A stretch of DNA of 64,000 nucleotides from Erythrophleum ivorense (lineage: Eukaryota > Streptophyta > Magnoliopsida > Fabales > Fabaceae), in NCBI GenBank assembly GCA_026724425.1, contig JAIUCV010000009.1:16193294-16257293 (forward strand). The letters run 5' to 3'. Below the pieces are notes generated by a model that searched no databases, was not told where the DNA came from, and saw only the letters and a list, made by a program, of their open reading frames with translations. Below are positions 49,004 through 62,639 of this stretch, one piece after another. Position 1 is the first letter of the stretch. The number at the start of each line of letters is the position of its first letter. Made by a program: the position numbers and the translations under genes.

Positions 49004-52000
49004 CATTTTCATTAACATTCTAATAACCTTAATTATAGCAATTTAACTTAAAATATTAGGCTTCTCAAAAACTATGATAAGTCCTAGCTAGTTAGAAAAA
49101 TTCTTAAGCTATTTATCTCTAGCAAGCTAGAAAGATTTCAATCTTATAGGCAAGATGCTTTAGGTTAATTCATAGGGTAGAGTTTACAAATTATAAAGAT
49201 ACAAGCTCAAAAATTCTTATGGTGAAGGACCACTTTAAAAAATAACTTAACTCAGCATATTAACTATGGATCTATTAAGAAAATTTAGCAAAATGGCTTT
49301 AAACAAAATCTCTTCACCTAACTCATTTAGAGTTTTCTTACAATAAAACCTTTAAACTTACTTCTTTTAGAATTATTTCTCACTAAAACAACTCCAAAAC
49401 ACCTTTAGGAACAATTAAATACTTAGTTAAATCACCCTGTTACTTCCCCCTTTAAGATACCACACACTGAAACAATAAGAAAACTATTATAAGTATGGTT
49501 CAGGATTAAGGCCATAGCCCTAGTAGCCAAAATAGAAATGCCTCACTTCAAGCTATGACCTCAACTAGCCATGTTCTATTTTGTGCAAGAAAATGCTACG
49601 CCAAGGAGGATTGACTCAAAAAGCTTCATCCAACCATCAAGTTATGGTTTGGGGCTTAGCTTATAAGGTTCCTTGGACCATAAAAAAAACCAATCAAATT
49701 CTTTAAACTTATAGAAAATTCAAGGGGTAGGAAGATAGCTCAACTAATAGAAGCTTACAAATCTACACCTCCCAAAAACTCCTTATATTAACAAAATAAG
49801 GCTCCTAGCTTCAATTTGCACACAAGCCTTACCATTTCACTTCCAACCTAACCTTGAGCTCTAGCTATACACCCTAAGTGCCTAAAAACTTAGTTTGGGT
49901 CAGTTGACTATAACAAAACTCATTAAACCAAAAAATGAGTCTCATGACAACAAAATAGTGATCTAATGACAGCAAAATCGACTCTTTGATTAACCATTGG
50001 TAAGTGGTAAGCCTACATTCTTTTATAGCACATCAAAAGCTTTTAAATCCACCCCAACAATTTTAAAACACTCAAGGGTAGTTGTTTAGGCCACATTGAC
50101 TTTACCATAGCCTCAAATTCCTAAAAAAGACCTTGCTACATGCCTATGATAGCACACACTACTTAAAACTAGTAAAATATGATTCTTACACTAACAAGTG
50201 GCTTGCTATTACATTTCTGCTTAACCATAGACTCCTAAACCACTTGGAGTAATTTTTCAAATGCCTCCACCAATGAGTTAGAGTTCAAAAATCCTTACCA
50301 AAAGTCATAAGTCAAAATATGATCACTCTAAACTCATTTTAACACCATTACAAAGACTAGCTCTCAAATTTGCTTAATAATTGGGTTTCACATACCAAAA
50401 TTTTGCAATTGAGGTCTAGTTAACCCTAAATGACTTTTAACCACTAGAGTCCACTAATTTACACTACACAAAGTATAAATTTCCTAAAAGAACCCCAAAT
50501 GGTCTAAGTGACCATAGTTCCACCATATTAAGCTAACTACTAACTTTATATGAGTTTTAACATGAATTAGCTTCTATGTCCTAAATATTTCAACTCAAAA
50601 CCTGCACTACCTCATTATTCAACTCTTAAATATGAATTAGGGCAACATATTTAGTTAAGGGATAGGTTTCTACATGGTCACAATAAGAGAAACAAAACCA
50701 CAACAATCCATAATACATTAAAATATACACTTTTTTATTTCATTTTATTATAAAGTCACAGAAACTATATACATGACATTTTTTTATATCTCTAAGCACA
50801 TCATTTCAACCCTTTAAAACTAAATATAGTTAGTACTATCTTAGCATTCATCCATGCATCTACAAGCAAGATCCAAAAATAGGCTTCTTGGCCTTACATA
50901 CACCATGTGAACGCTACATACGTCTAAAAACATAAGCATTCTCACAAAAGTAGTTATGTTCGACCACCCACACACACTACCAGCTACTAGTTTTAGGTTT
51001 TAGGTTACTTGACAGGCCTTTTAGATGATTCTTTACCCGAAAAATATAAAATAGTTTTTCCTTGAAGGGGTGAGATAGAAATCTCAATAGTTGATTTGCA
51101 TTTCAAGACATATTATATCAATAAGGAACTAGAATATTACATACTCAACATCAATGAGAATAAAGCGCATTTGATTACACATATAGGTTAGATCATACAT
51201 ATCATGCATCTCAAAACTTATATTTAGCCAATATCACAGGCTTCTCGGAACTAAACCATAGGGTGGAATCACCTTGACCCTGGAAAATTAAAACTACTAA
51301 GAGGAATGCCCATCTCACCTAGAATTGATCAACCACGAAATGAGCCTAAAAATTTATTCTCATCGACAATCAAATAGATACCTTAAGCTAATAAAACATA
51401 CATACAATTATAGTTCAAAGAAAATACATCATGAAAGATAAACAACTACCTATAAGGCCAAACTTAAATGTAATCCATAGCAAATCCCGATGATCAATCA
51501 AATCCAAGTATCCTAAACTAGAACACATCAACATAGATACATGAATTTTCATTCTTTCTACCATTCTTGTTTATTAATTACATTATTCTCCAATGTAAAT
51601 GCACATACCACACTAAAGAAACTCAAGTATAACCTTTGATATTTGCTTCCTTAAGTGCTTAATTCTTAATCAATCCTCACTAATTCAATCAAAGCAAGAA
51701 AACCCTTACTTTAATCTAAATTGAATCATCACTAAAACATCAATAATGACAAAGCTATTTTGAGGAGTTTACTAACCAATTCCAATCTTTCACCTTTAAT
51801 GCAATAAAAACCAAATTCCAAAGCTTTTCAACAAGTAGTCTTTTCTCAATTCATCAACTTGGTCAAACAATAATGAATACCTATAAATCATTATCTTTCA
51901 ATCCAAGTCCTAATCATCAAAACTAAACTAGGAGAAGTTTACTTACAATTTCTATCATTCTAACCAACCAAAGTAAATAATTATAAATCCAAATTTGACT

Positions 52001-53555
52001 CCCATTGAAATCAAAAGTAAAGAAAAAAGAATGGGAATCTACCTTTCAAGCTTTCCAAGTCCACTTATAGCACATCCTAAACCAAATGCCAACTGAAATT
52101 TTGAATTCTCATTCCTTACCACTACACTTTAGACTAAAACAGAAGTTAGCTATCAAATTGCAATTTCATCTAAAGAAAACGAAATCAAAAGGGCTCAATA
52201 GTGGAAGGTTTACCTTACTTCAAGATTCTGCACACTTTTTCTTCACTAAAACAAAACTCGAAACCTAACTTCCTCAACCTTCAATCATCGTCAACCTTAA
52301 CTATATGAGAAACTAATGGGACCAAATGAAAGAAGATGAAAGGTGGAATAATTTTTCTAAAAACTACCTTTGTTGAAAATCGACTTTGGCCCTCCGTGCA
52401 AGAGCTTCTTTGTTTGGCCTACAATGGAGTTTTTCTCACATGCTTTTTTCCCTGTCTCATGTTCTGTGGCTAGACTAAGAAGAAGAATGAGCATTTTGGT
52501 TTATTTTAGTTGCTAAGTGTGTTTTAGGCTAACAGAAATTAGGCTTAAGGGTGTTTTAATTGGGCTCCATCTTGTTCTATATATTTGGGTCTTCTTAGTA
52601 TAACTTAGGTTAATCTCTTAGAGGTAATTTATCTCTAATGTATTTTTAATTAAATCTCCAATCTTCATTTGTCACTTATAAATTAATTGCGTGGAATATA
52701 AATTATAAATAATTCATTATATTTCTAAATTAGTTGATAGAACCCTATTTAATTCCTTCACCCAATAATTTTTCTCATTGAAATTCCTATAACATTATGA
52801 GTTAATTATGTAAACTATAATTAAGGGTTAATTTATCAATTAAATCCTCCATTTAATTTATTTTTTTATTAATTTCTCATTTTTATTCCTCTTCCTCTAA
52901 TATTCTTACTAATTGATTTTTGGATGTGACTTCATCTATATTGGAATCACATGGAATTGAATCAAACATAGAACAAGGGAACATGGTCAGATCAGCAAGC
53001 AATCATAGAAAGCAACACCTATCCCATTATTATTGTTTAAAATCAAACTAATTCCATGGCAACATATATGACCAAATCCTCTTGGCAAGTTATAAAACAC
53101 TAAGAACATCATTAGCCTAAATCAAGCAAAAGAACTCAATAGCCAAAATCATAAACTCCCATAAACTTAGTAATTTGGTTAAAGCAAGTTTTCATATTGG
53201 ACCTAAGATGAAATAACAACCTATAAGGATCTTGGGCCAAAGAAAATTTATGAAATTAAATGACCTAAAGCAATGGACTAATTTTACCTCTATATCTTCT
53301 TCTATTCTCTACTTCCTTCTACTTGTACTCTTTTTATCTTAGTTCTTCCTTCATCATTTTTCTTGCTCTTCAAATCCTTACTATTCTCTAAACTTCCCTC
53401 AATTTCTTTCTTTTGTAGCTAGAGCTATGAATCTATGAGCAAGAAACCCTTAAGGATGTGGTTTAGGAGTAGCTAGTCCTTCAGGGAGCATATCAAGGCT
53501 AGTGCTTGTCGTCTTCCCTTCCATACATCGGCCTTTCCTTCATCCTCCACTTTCT
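49004..53555 (-). other. Unresolved LTR-like DNA
   Basis: No gene is seen. Stretches near 50700-51060 and 51236-51300 resemble, in reverse orientation, the 3' half of the solo LTR at 36248-39124 ('gggtaaagaatcatct' type). 52500-52930 resembles an AT-rich LTR start. Clear termini or target duplications could not be found, so this is left as probable reverse-strand LTR remnants. Confidence 0.35.
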
Positions 53556-53559
53556 ATGT

Positions 53560-53830
53560 ATGTTCCAATTCTCTGCACAGCTCTTGCATGCATTCATCAT
53601 GCACAACATTGAAATAACACTATTTTGGCATCTAATACAAGCCACTTGTAGCATCCACTGGCTTAAAATATGTCACATAAAATTAAACTCAAAACAAACC
53701 ATTTCTGGTTTAATGAAATGGTGCATTTTGAGTAGTAAAGTTTAGGAGGAAAAAATGCAATCTCATCCATATGTTATGCTAGATTAAAACCATCCATTCA
53801 ATGCCATTTAATTTCACCTTCTTCTAGTGT
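53560..53830 (+). repeat. MULE left terminal inverted repeat
   Basis: Imperfect inverted match of about 270 bp to 59385-59640, with small indels. It includes the 'aaatggtgcattttgagtag' half-palindrome near 53717. Confidence 0.8.
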
Positions 53831-55395
53831 GATTTACAGTGTGATTCATAGAGCATTAAACACATCATCATCCATTTTCTTCCAGCATGATTTACAAAGC
53901 ATTCCATCTTTAAAGTTGTCTGCTGTAGCTATGGAGATCTAGTCAAATAAAGGGATGGGGATCAACTCTGATCAAGCAATCGAGGTGTCTTAATGAGGGA
54001 GTAATGTAAATCAAGCAAAGTCAAGGCATTTTAAGGATGGAGTAGTCTATGGGATAACTCTATTCTCCATGGCTGAAAGTTATTTTCTTTAGCCATAGAG
54101 ATCAACTCAAATCAATTTGGGTTTTCTAATCTTTGTTATTTATTGGTTTTTCTATTTAAGCTTGAAATTGGTTTTAGGATGTTGGTTTGCTAGTTTTAAG
54201 AAATTGAATGGAAATTGATCTAAGCTTTTTTGGTTGTTCGTTTATTGGTTTGATTTGAAATTGGTTATTAAGTTGAGCTTCAAATTTGCTAGCTATGAAA
54301 TTAATTGTGGGGAACAGGTAAACCTATGAAAGTGGTTGTAAGAAATAGGTTTGCTATGAGATTGCCTAAACTAGGGGAAATTGGTTTTCCTAGTGAGTAA
54401 CTAAAAATGTTAACGACAATGCTTAAACTATGTTTGCTTAACTATGTATCTGAATACAATTGGATTTGAATACAATTGACATAAATGTGGCTTAGTGTTG
54501 AATACACATAAACTACTTGTTGCAAAATGATAATGCCAAAATAAAGTTGAATACAATCTCACTGATTCTATGGAACAATCAAAAGAGCCTAAATGTACAA
54601 ATTTGTTTGTCAATGTCTATAATGACTCAACACATATGTCCACCCTCATAGTTATAACCATATTAACATGTCTCTCCTATTGGTCTATTTGAAAATGCTA
54701 TATTTGCAAAGAAGCCAGTTTGGCTTATTAGTCCTGCATATGAAGAAAGTAATTGATTAGTAAGGACTTTTTGTTGCCAACACTTGGAAGAAGTGTAAGT
54801 TATGCAAGAAATGCATCCATAGAAGCCAAAAAGACCTAAGAAATGCTATATGAATCCAAATGAAATACTAAGGCCTAGGATGTAATGCAAATGAAAAAAT
54901 GTGATAGAAGATAGCATGTACTCTATAAACCAAAAGGGAATATTGTACTAAAGTGTTCATTATAACCAACATATTGAAATCAATAAAAGTGATTATTTTA
55001 CTATCAACATTACAACATTGTGATTACTTTAGTATTATTTGTCTCTTGAAATACCTCTACTAAACTTTAGTGCTTCTAGAGAAGGCATGGGAGAATTCAT
55101 TGGTATCTATATTATAAATAAACATTAATCACATCATATGCACTAAATATCCAATAATACCACAAAAGTTATAAGAAATTAACTATTTTAACCAGCAACA
55201 ATTTTGTATAAATTATTTCACTCTCATCTATCTAAGGGAATATGGCATATGCTGGAGATGCAAATGCAGTCAATGCTTAAAGTATGGTGATGGAAGAGCG
55301 CTTGCATTTATGTCCTAAAAAAGAAAGGGAATATCAAGATTTATTGAACTACTATAAAAAATTGAGACACAAAAGCATATTCATATTATAGTCCT
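53831..55395. other. MULE interior and left part of the right duplicate
   Basis: From 54507 on this matches 154-1074 of the left copy. From 53831 to 54506 it has no counterpart in the window. No gene is seen. Confidence 0.5.
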
Positions 55396-57456
55396 ACAAG
55401 TTTGTGAATCTCTATTTGGTGTAGCTCTTCTTCTTCCCTTGTGTAGTTTCTTAACCCAACTCTTTAATTGTTTATTCTTCCTCATGCCATCTCTTTTTTA
55501 AATCCTTTAGGTTATGCAACAAACTTTGTTGGTGATGCCATGCTTGTACCGCCATCATTGTTTGTACACAATATGTTCAGACAAAGATCTACCACTTACT
55601 TATTCAATTCTAACATGCCTTTATAAACTATTAAGTATGCTTCGAGATAATCAAATGCCTTACTTCCTAGTCTTAATAAGCATGGGACAAAGTCATCTAT
55701 ACCATTACATGCTTTCATGCCTAGGATATGCTTGGCCTCATTTCCCCTATTATCATGTCTGACACCACTTCTCGCATCTTTTGTCCACCTCTTTAATATG
55801 TACTATTCAAGGAGTTTTTTCACATCTCAAACATCATATACTTTCAAAGCATGGCAATATAATATTCTAACACTTTCAAATTTTTGACAATTACATGAAA
55901 TTGACCCAAGTATTTTAACCTTCCATTCTTTATCTTCGTCAATCATACTAACAATATAGTTATACAATGACCAGACCTCAATTTTGTTCTTCATACAAGT
56001 AGCTACATATAGATCTCATTGTTCCTAGAATAATTCAAAGATAAGGGTAGTGTAACTTTAGCAAATCTGTCTAAATATAAGTAAACTCTGGACAATCAAT
56101 TAAGGCATTTTCTACTATAATTTAAACTCATACTTCAATTCATTGTATCTATTATCTTCCATAACCTATTTGAAATTCCTAAAATACTAATTAATGCCCA
56201 TACTTGCTCTTGTGCCGCTCTTAACATCAGCATTGATGCTTTCACTTAGTTGCATGCCCTGCATGTCTAAAATGAAAGCCTTTTTCATATGACACCATGC
56301 ATATTTCTCTTTTTTCTTGTATACTAAGGTCAACCATGTATTTTTGTGCACATCATACCTTAATAGCAACTAGCTCCATATTTCCTTAAATTGGGCCTCC
56401 TCTTCATACTCATACATGCACTTTGTAAAGTTAGTTAAAAAACATGATCCACACTTTATCAAGTTTCCAAGACACTTGATCCCATTTTTTCTTAAATTTT
56501 GTATGCATAATACATGCTTTATCTTTAGAAGAACCTCACGTAATTCTCTTGCCATTGTTTAATTCTGGTTTGTAAAAATTGTTAAAGGCCTTTTTTGCCT
56601 CTGTGGCTCTAAGAAAGTTTCCAATAGCCATCTAAAGGACTCAGGGGTCTCATCATATAGCAACGCTGCCTTAAAAGTCACTAATCATCTATACTGATTG
56701 AATCCAAAGAATATTGCAAGTGGTCTATGATCACAATTTGTATTGTGCATTGTTTCTAATACTACCACATTACCAAAATAAGTATAGTCAATCAACATTT
56801 GCACATCTGCCTAGGAGATATTTGTAATCTATTTTTCCATATTTATTTGGTAGGCATGATAAAATCATAGATTTTCTACCAACTGTTCTTGAAAATACCA
56901 CAAAAATATCTAGCCTTTTCATACTCCATGTTCCTCTACCTTCTAGATTTAACATAATTATTTGTATTTTCCCAGGTGTAGCCAAAATTGGCTTTTCCTC
57001 TGACATGCCTACTTATCTACCAAAAGGAGGCTTTTTACTGAAGCCTAGATTCCTCTACCAACTCAATCTCATGGCCTTAGATTTTAGTCAATCTATGTTG
57101 GGATGCTAACATATGAATTATCTTTAAAAGTTGAAGTGGTGATTATGCTTTTCAACAAAGACATTGGTCTTATATCTTCCATCCATAAGTGTAACACCCA
57201 TTCTTGTTTTGCAATTGGTTTTAGTCTCAAGATAAGGATTGGTGGTCAAACCATCTTCTTTGACTTATTTTTGCAAACTTTCTTTGGAACAAACATATCT
57301 ATAAGAAAATATGGATCCATCTTTTTTACTTTTAGTGAAATTATATTTCCTTACACCAAATTCAATTCTCCTATCATATGCAACCCAAAACTTCCATGCT
57401 TCATCTAGGATGTCAAATTCCATACTTAACCTAGGAGTCAAATCGCCCTCCACCAA
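55396..57456 (-). pseudogene. FAR1/FRS-like MULE transposase pseudogene B
   Basis: The better-preserved paralogue of the remnant at 1074-3064. The FAR1 domain is at about 57265-57456 (LDEAWKFWVAYDRRIEFGVR, KYNFTKSKKDGS, YRYVCSKES). The transposase core lies at about 56600-56790 (TYFGNVVVLETMHNTNCDHR, LAIFFGFNQY, a stop, then DETPESFRWLLETFL). The first catalytic Asp of the core is Glu here. The C-terminus near 55400-55520 reads DPKGFKK, then LKSWVKKLHKGRRRATP. Stops and frameshifts make it inactive. It lies inside the MULE inverted repeats, so it is the element's own transposase. Confidence 0.82.
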
Positions 57457-57540
57457 ATGGTCCCTAAAGGAAATGATAAAAATTTAACACATACCTTGAT
57501 CGCAAAAGCTAAATAGATTAAGTGTACATAAATTAAACAC

Positions 57541-58930
57541 ATACTTTGAAAAGCAAAGCATTCTTTCATTCTTTTTTAACTTTAAATTTTTCTAAAAGTG
57601 AGCCATTAGATAAAAAGATTACATACTTCACACTTAGTTCATTCTTTTATATTAAGCTCAAAAGATTGCATACTTGACATAGATTATATATACATGCTTC
57701 AAAATTCAACAGATAAAAATATTGCATACTTTGTCCATTGTTTCATGGATCCATTTTTTTATGGATCAAATAAAAGTTAACCACTTTGGTATAAGTTCTT
57801 ATTTTGAAAAAGATAATAAAATGGACCAAATGTGAAAAAAAATTCTTCAAGTAAAATCATTAACGACATTAATATTTGATTTATACAAGAGTCTACACCA
57901 AAAAAAAATTTTAATCCCTTCTTGCTATTTATACAAAAAGATCTAATATGTAAATTCCCTACATCTTATTAGAATCCTCCAACTTTACAACAACTCCACA
58001 ACCCTACACACGTACTTTGAAAAGTAGTGCATTCTTTGATTCTTTTTTAACCTTAAATTTTTGTAAAAGAGAGCAACCAAATAAAAAGATTGCACACTTT
58101 ACACTTTTTTTCATTCTTTCATAGTGAGCTCAAAAGATTGCATACTTGATACAGATTGCATTACATGCTTTAAAATTCAAAAGATAAAAATATTGCATAC
58201 TTTTTCCATGCCCATTGTTGCATAGATTCTTTTTTTTCATGGATCAAATATAAGTTAACCACTTTGATATTAGTTCTTATATTGGAAAAGATAATAAAAT
58301 GGACCAAATGTGAAAAAAAAAATTCTTCAAATAAAATCATTAAGAACATTAATATTTGATTTATAGAAGAGTCTACACCAAAAGAAAAATTCAATCCCTA
58401 TACAAAAAGATTGAATATGTAAATTCCCTACATCTTATTAGAATCCTCCAACTTTATAGCAACTCCACAAATCTAAACACATGCTTTAAGAAGCAATGTA
58501 TTCTTTCATTCTTTTTTAACCTTAAATTTTTGTAAAAGTGAGCTACCAATTAAAAAGATTGCATACTTCACACTTTTTTAATTCTTTCATATTGAGCTTA
58601 AAAGATTGCATTATATACTTCAAACAAAAGATAAAAATATTGCATACTTTTTTCATTATTTCAGGGATTCATTTTTTTTATAGATCAGATAAAAGTTAAC
58701 CACTTTGATATTAGTTCTTATTTTAAAAAAGATAATAAAATAGATCAAATAAAAAAATTCTTCAAATAAAACCATTAAGCACATTAATACTTGATTTATA
58801 CAAGAGTTAGTAAATTTATATAAGAGTCTACACCAAAAAATTCAATTCCTTCTTGCTATTTATAAAAAAGAAAAAAAATGGAATATGTAAATTCCCTACA
58901 TCTTATTAGAATCCTTTAACTTTTCAATTA
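57541..58930. repeat. ~472-bp tandem repeat, 3 units
   Basis: Units start at about 57541, 58015 and 58486. Each has 'gcattctttcattctttttt'-type sequence, then 'cttaaatttttgtaaaag', 'agctcaaaagattgcatac', 'aaagttaaccactttg', and 'ccctacatcttattagaatc' at its end. The left duplicate has about one and a part. Confidence 0.88.
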
Positions 58931-59384
58931 TTGATTTACAACAATCCCACAACTTGCAAAAACATAAGAACAACTTTTTTCATGAAGTGGCAAACAAACT
59001 AAGGTGTGCAAGCAAGTTTTTTTTCACGGCAGTTCAACAAACCCACAAACTATAAAAACATCGGATATGATTTAAGTGATACAAACTAAAAAGTTTTCTC
59101 AACAAGTGGCAAGAAAACTAACTTTAATCAAGACCAAATAGCAACAATGGCCCTTGACTCTCAAAATGACCCACAAGCTACAAATACAAAGAATGCATAG
59201 AACAAGTTGTGAATAGAATAGCTTGTGTGAAGTGGAAACATTAGCAATGATTTTTCTAGTTCATGAGTTCTCACCTTCCTTCTAACGTCAACGTCAAGTT
59301 GCCACCAAACCCACCAAAGCTTTCATGCTTTAATGCAACAAGGACATTGGTTGGAAGAAGATGGATATTAGATGGATGGATGAT

Positions 59385-59640
59385 GAATTTAAATGGCATT
59401 GAATGGATTGTCTTGATCTAGTGCAACAAACAAATGAGATTACCTTTTTTCTGAATTTTACTACTCAAAATACACCATTTCATCAAACTAGAAATGGTGC
59501 ATTTTGAGCTTGATTTTGTGTGACACATTTGGGGACATTGGATCATGCAAGCTGCTTAGATTAGATGCCAAAATGACATTGTTTCAATGTTGTGCATGGC
59601 AAGATGCATGCAAGAGCTATGCAGAGAATTGGAATGCCAT
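59385..59640 (-). repeat. MULE right terminal inverted repeat
   Basis: Inverted partner of 53560-53830 and direct partner of 3717-3965. It contains 'ctcaaaatacaccatttc' and 'gaaatggtgcattttgag' as an internal palindrome near 59465-59510. A TTG/TTA microsatellite follows at about 59738-59776. Confidence 0.8.
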
Positions 59641-60169
59641 CCTTTGCAAAGTCATTCTCTACACTCGTACTATACCCTACTTCTCTCTTGCAAACGGCAA
59701 TGGAGAGGGACACAAGGAGGCTTCTAATTTTCTTCTTATTATTATTGTTGTTGTTGTTGTTGTTATTATTATTATTAGTTTTTTATTCTTATTTTTTTTA
59801 ATGAGCTTTAAAGAATTTTAGGTCTTTGTCCTACTTTCTCTTAATTTAGAATGAGTTTGAAGATTGGGTAAGACCATGATTTTTTAGGTTAATTAATTTA
59901 TTGAGACTTTCTTTTTTGTAATATTTTTTTTTTCATTTTTTTTTTGTTTTTCATGTTTTGATTCAAAAATTAAATTAAAATAGAACTAAAAAATAAAATT
60001 GACTCAAATTATTAAAATAACTCAGATTTAAATTAGAATCAATTCAAAAATAACTATGATTCAAATGACTATAAAATTAAACTAAAATAACTTTGGATAA
60101 AAACTTGAAATAATAAATTTTTAATTTAATATATATATTAATATTCAAGCAAAAATCAATGTTCACGAT

Positions 60170-60325
60170 TGTAAAGCTGTTTTAATATAAAGACTGAGCT
60201 AGTGCTCATAGAATTTTGAATGATGTTTGTATTACCAAAATCTTACCTCAGGCTTTGCAATTGATGTGTGCGCTTCGTGAGAAGGAGTGTAAGTCAAATA
60301 GCTTCGTTTACTTTAATTCATGATA
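60170..60325 (+). pseudogene. PPR motif fragment B
   Basis: Duplicate of the shard at 5184-5345 and similar to 27985-28145. It is more degraded: the first helix reads as 'ctagtgctcatagaattttg', with an in-frame change, while KSYLRLCN-like reading in another frame shows a shift. It lies between the MULE right end and the NAC 3' flank, exactly as in the left copy. Confidence 0.65.
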
Positions 60326-61004
60326 TTAGTATAATATTGGATTTTTTTTTTTTGCAAAGTTTGAAAGTCTTACTTTTCCAAGGCGATACTTCTTCTTTTT
60401 AAGAATGGTTAGTGATATCTCATCCAGGCCATATTATTTTCACTCTGGTAGTATATGTTGATTCAATAATCTTCTTATTTGTGTTGTTGTTATTTGATTA
60501 AAAAAATGTAAAATTGTTTTTCAAAACGAGGCAGATAAAATCTTGTATATAGTTTTATTTAACCATGCTAATCCATCAAAATACTATCCCATCGCTGAGT
60601 CTTAGTTCAAATTGAAAGTAGTGTAAAAGTTGTCATGTTGGTAAAACTCATTAGCAACCAAAAAAAGAAAAAAGAAAAAGCTTAAGGGCTGGAGACTAGA
60701 AAGATTAATATAAGTGCAATCATTGTATAGACAAAATATTTTCTATTCATGAATAGACGAACCCAACAATACTATGTTCTTTTCTCTAATACCCAAAACA
60801 AAAAAATTATCTTTTGTTGATTGAAAATTTTATATTTGTCCCAAAATGCACAAAAGAATATGAGATTTTATAAAAATAAGAAAGAGAATCATACTATCTT
60901 AGAAGGTGAGGGAATATTACCTGAAGTCACTATCTTGATTTTTTTTTATTTTGCTTAACTTGAGTTTTAACAACCATATCAAATTTTGACATATTTATAT
61001 ATAT

Positions 61005-61009
<5 letters not shown>

Positions 61010-61053
<44 letters not shown>
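61010..61053. repeat. (AG)n microsatellite
   Basis: About 22 AG units just before 'acatatcaagtgtcccc', at the position occupied by (TA)n in the left duplicate (5941-5990). Confidence 0.9.
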
Positions 61054-61058
<5 letters not shown>

Positions 61059-61296
61059 CAAGTGTCCCCTTAAAATTTATTCCATCAACACTAGTTAAAA
61101 TATCATACATGTATCACAACAATCTACCAAAATAGATGAACAACATATCATCAAATTACTTCTATAAAAAATAAAAAATAAACAAATCACTAATAAAAAA
61201 ATATTTCAATTTTGTAACATCAGATCAACTTATCCATTAAGTATGACAAAAATGCACAAAATTAATCACCCATTCTTGGATAATTATTCCCACCAA

Positions 61297-62501
61297 AAAA
61301 TTAAATTAAGGGTGGGATTGAGAATTCTGCCAAGGGAAAATTGTAGTCTATATCAAGAAATGGATCACAATTATTGAGATCATTCAGTATTAGAGTAAGC
61401 TTGGTTTGTTCCATGAAGTTCTTGCTGATGATGATGACTCTCATTCAATCGTTGAAGTTGTGATAAAAATGACAATGGTTCAACTCCCACCTGATTATTG
61501 TTATTTATTAAATGCTGATGTAGATCACGGAAATTTGAAGTATGCCCATATGGAAGCTCCGGCGTTTCTTGGCCAAATGGTACAAACCCTTCAACAACAC
61601 TATCATTTGATTGCATGACATTTTTCTGGTACAACTGCTGGGGCTGCACCATATGTTCTTGCTGATGACTCTCAACCTGATTGTTACATGTTATAGGCTG
61701 AAGCACCTTATCATGTGGAGGAAGGTATTGAAGCCCCTGACTTAAGGGCACAAACCCTTCAGCAAAGCAGTTATTTCCATTCATGACATAATTATGATCC
61801 ATTGGCTGTAACCACGCCATTTCTTCATCATGATTTTTTTTATCTCATTATTATTATGTTGATCCAATGCCATGTATGTTAATTCATCACAGCTTTTTTC
61901 GCTTTCCTTATGAGATTTCTTTCGAATGGAAGTTGGACCTTTCTTCTTATGTATTCTGCATAGAATAATGTCATGAAGCTAAAAAAAGAAAAGGATTTAC
62001 AAATGTTAGCAAACTTGTTAACCCACAAAAATGCTAAATAATACAGCGGGTTTAGATACAAGATTAGAGATAAGCCCATATTAATTTAAGTTTTCACCAC
62101 CTAATGTAAGTCTAGTAGTGAAGAATGCAAGTATTTAATAAGAAGCTTTAAGTTTTAAAGTTATACTCTTTCTTGAAGAAAGAGCTAAATCTATTATCTG
62201 AACAAAATTCATACCTTCATGTCGTGTGGACTCTGCCTTTTATGCAATGGATGGTTCTGTACCATGAATTCACACATGAACCAATTTGTCCTCTCAACAT
62301 CACTAGAAGGTTTTCTTTTGTAGTATACTAATGACCTTTTATTTCCAACTTCAACACCTTTGTGAATTATAGGTTTTGCAGAATCTGTGGGCTTCCAAAA
62401 TCCTTTTCCTGCAGATCGATTTGGTCTCTCGCCATTTTTATGTCTTCTGTCTCTTGAACTGAAGAAATACCACATATCCTCACCTTGAGCCTTCTAAGTT
62501 T
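61297..62501 (-). pseudogene. NAC pseudogene (copy B), exons 2 and 3 only
   Basis: Exon 2 (62501-62215) keeps subdomains C-D (YFFSSRDRRHKNGERPNRSA, YYKRKPSSDVERTNWFMCEF), but its second full codon is TAG (62496-62494) where copy A has TAC. Exon 3 (from 61978) starts LHDIILCRIHKKKG. A run of 8 A at about 61834-61841 shifts the frame; 9 would restore it. The tail (MAWLQPMDHNYVMNGNNCFA onward) then loses about 60-70 residues by a deletion after QAYSNTE near 61380 and ends in a shifted copy of NNCDPFLDIDYNFP. No exon 1 lies upstream to 64000; homology to copy A stops in intron 1 at 62600. Confidence 0.88.
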
Positions 62502-62639
62502 CTGCCACATCAAAAGATACTAAATTCATATGCTTTTCATATAAAAGATAGATACTGCTATAATATATTGGAGTTTGGCACAGTTCAGCACTAGGATATG
62601 ATTAGGTCTTGTCTATAATTAGACCCAAGCCAACCCAAC

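Larger units (their letters stand above)
53560..59640. mobile_element. Mutator-like element (MULE) with long terminal inverted repeats
   Basis: The left terminal repeat at 53560-53830 is the inverted complement of 59385-59640. Both share 'attccaattctctgca', 'ctcttgcatgcat', 'catgcacaacattgaaa', 'ttttggcatctaat', an internal 'gaaatggtgcattttgag' palindrome and 'ccattcaatgccattta'. Between them is an FRS/MULE transposase remnant on the minus strand and a ~472 bp tandem array. Long TIRs plus a FAR1-type transposase are the known hallmark of plant MULEs. The exact ends and the usual ~9 bp target duplication were not resolved. Confidence 0.75.
54507..62600 (+). repeat. Segmental duplication, right copy
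   Basis: Collinear with 154-7745. It lacks the MITE at 4196-4955, carries two extra units of the tandem repeat, and shows independent damage in the NAC exons. It ends in NAC intron 1. Confidence 0.85.

Noticed and set aside
43351..53500. Search for a cryptic host gene in the long noncoding stretch
   Set aside because: No open frame above ~83 codons shows a family motif or splice pattern. LTR-like repeats and target duplications explain at least part of it.
59504..59821. Plus-strand open frames of 105 and 69 codons
   Set aside because: They fall in the MULE terminal repeat and run through a TTG/TTA microsatellite (poly-Leu or Val/Ile tail). The equivalent left copy is not open.
61010..61053. 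(AG)n run considered as a GAGA-type promoter element
   Set aside because: It lies 3' of the NAC pseudogene and is replaced by (TA)n in the duplicate, so it is better explained as an unstable microsatellite.
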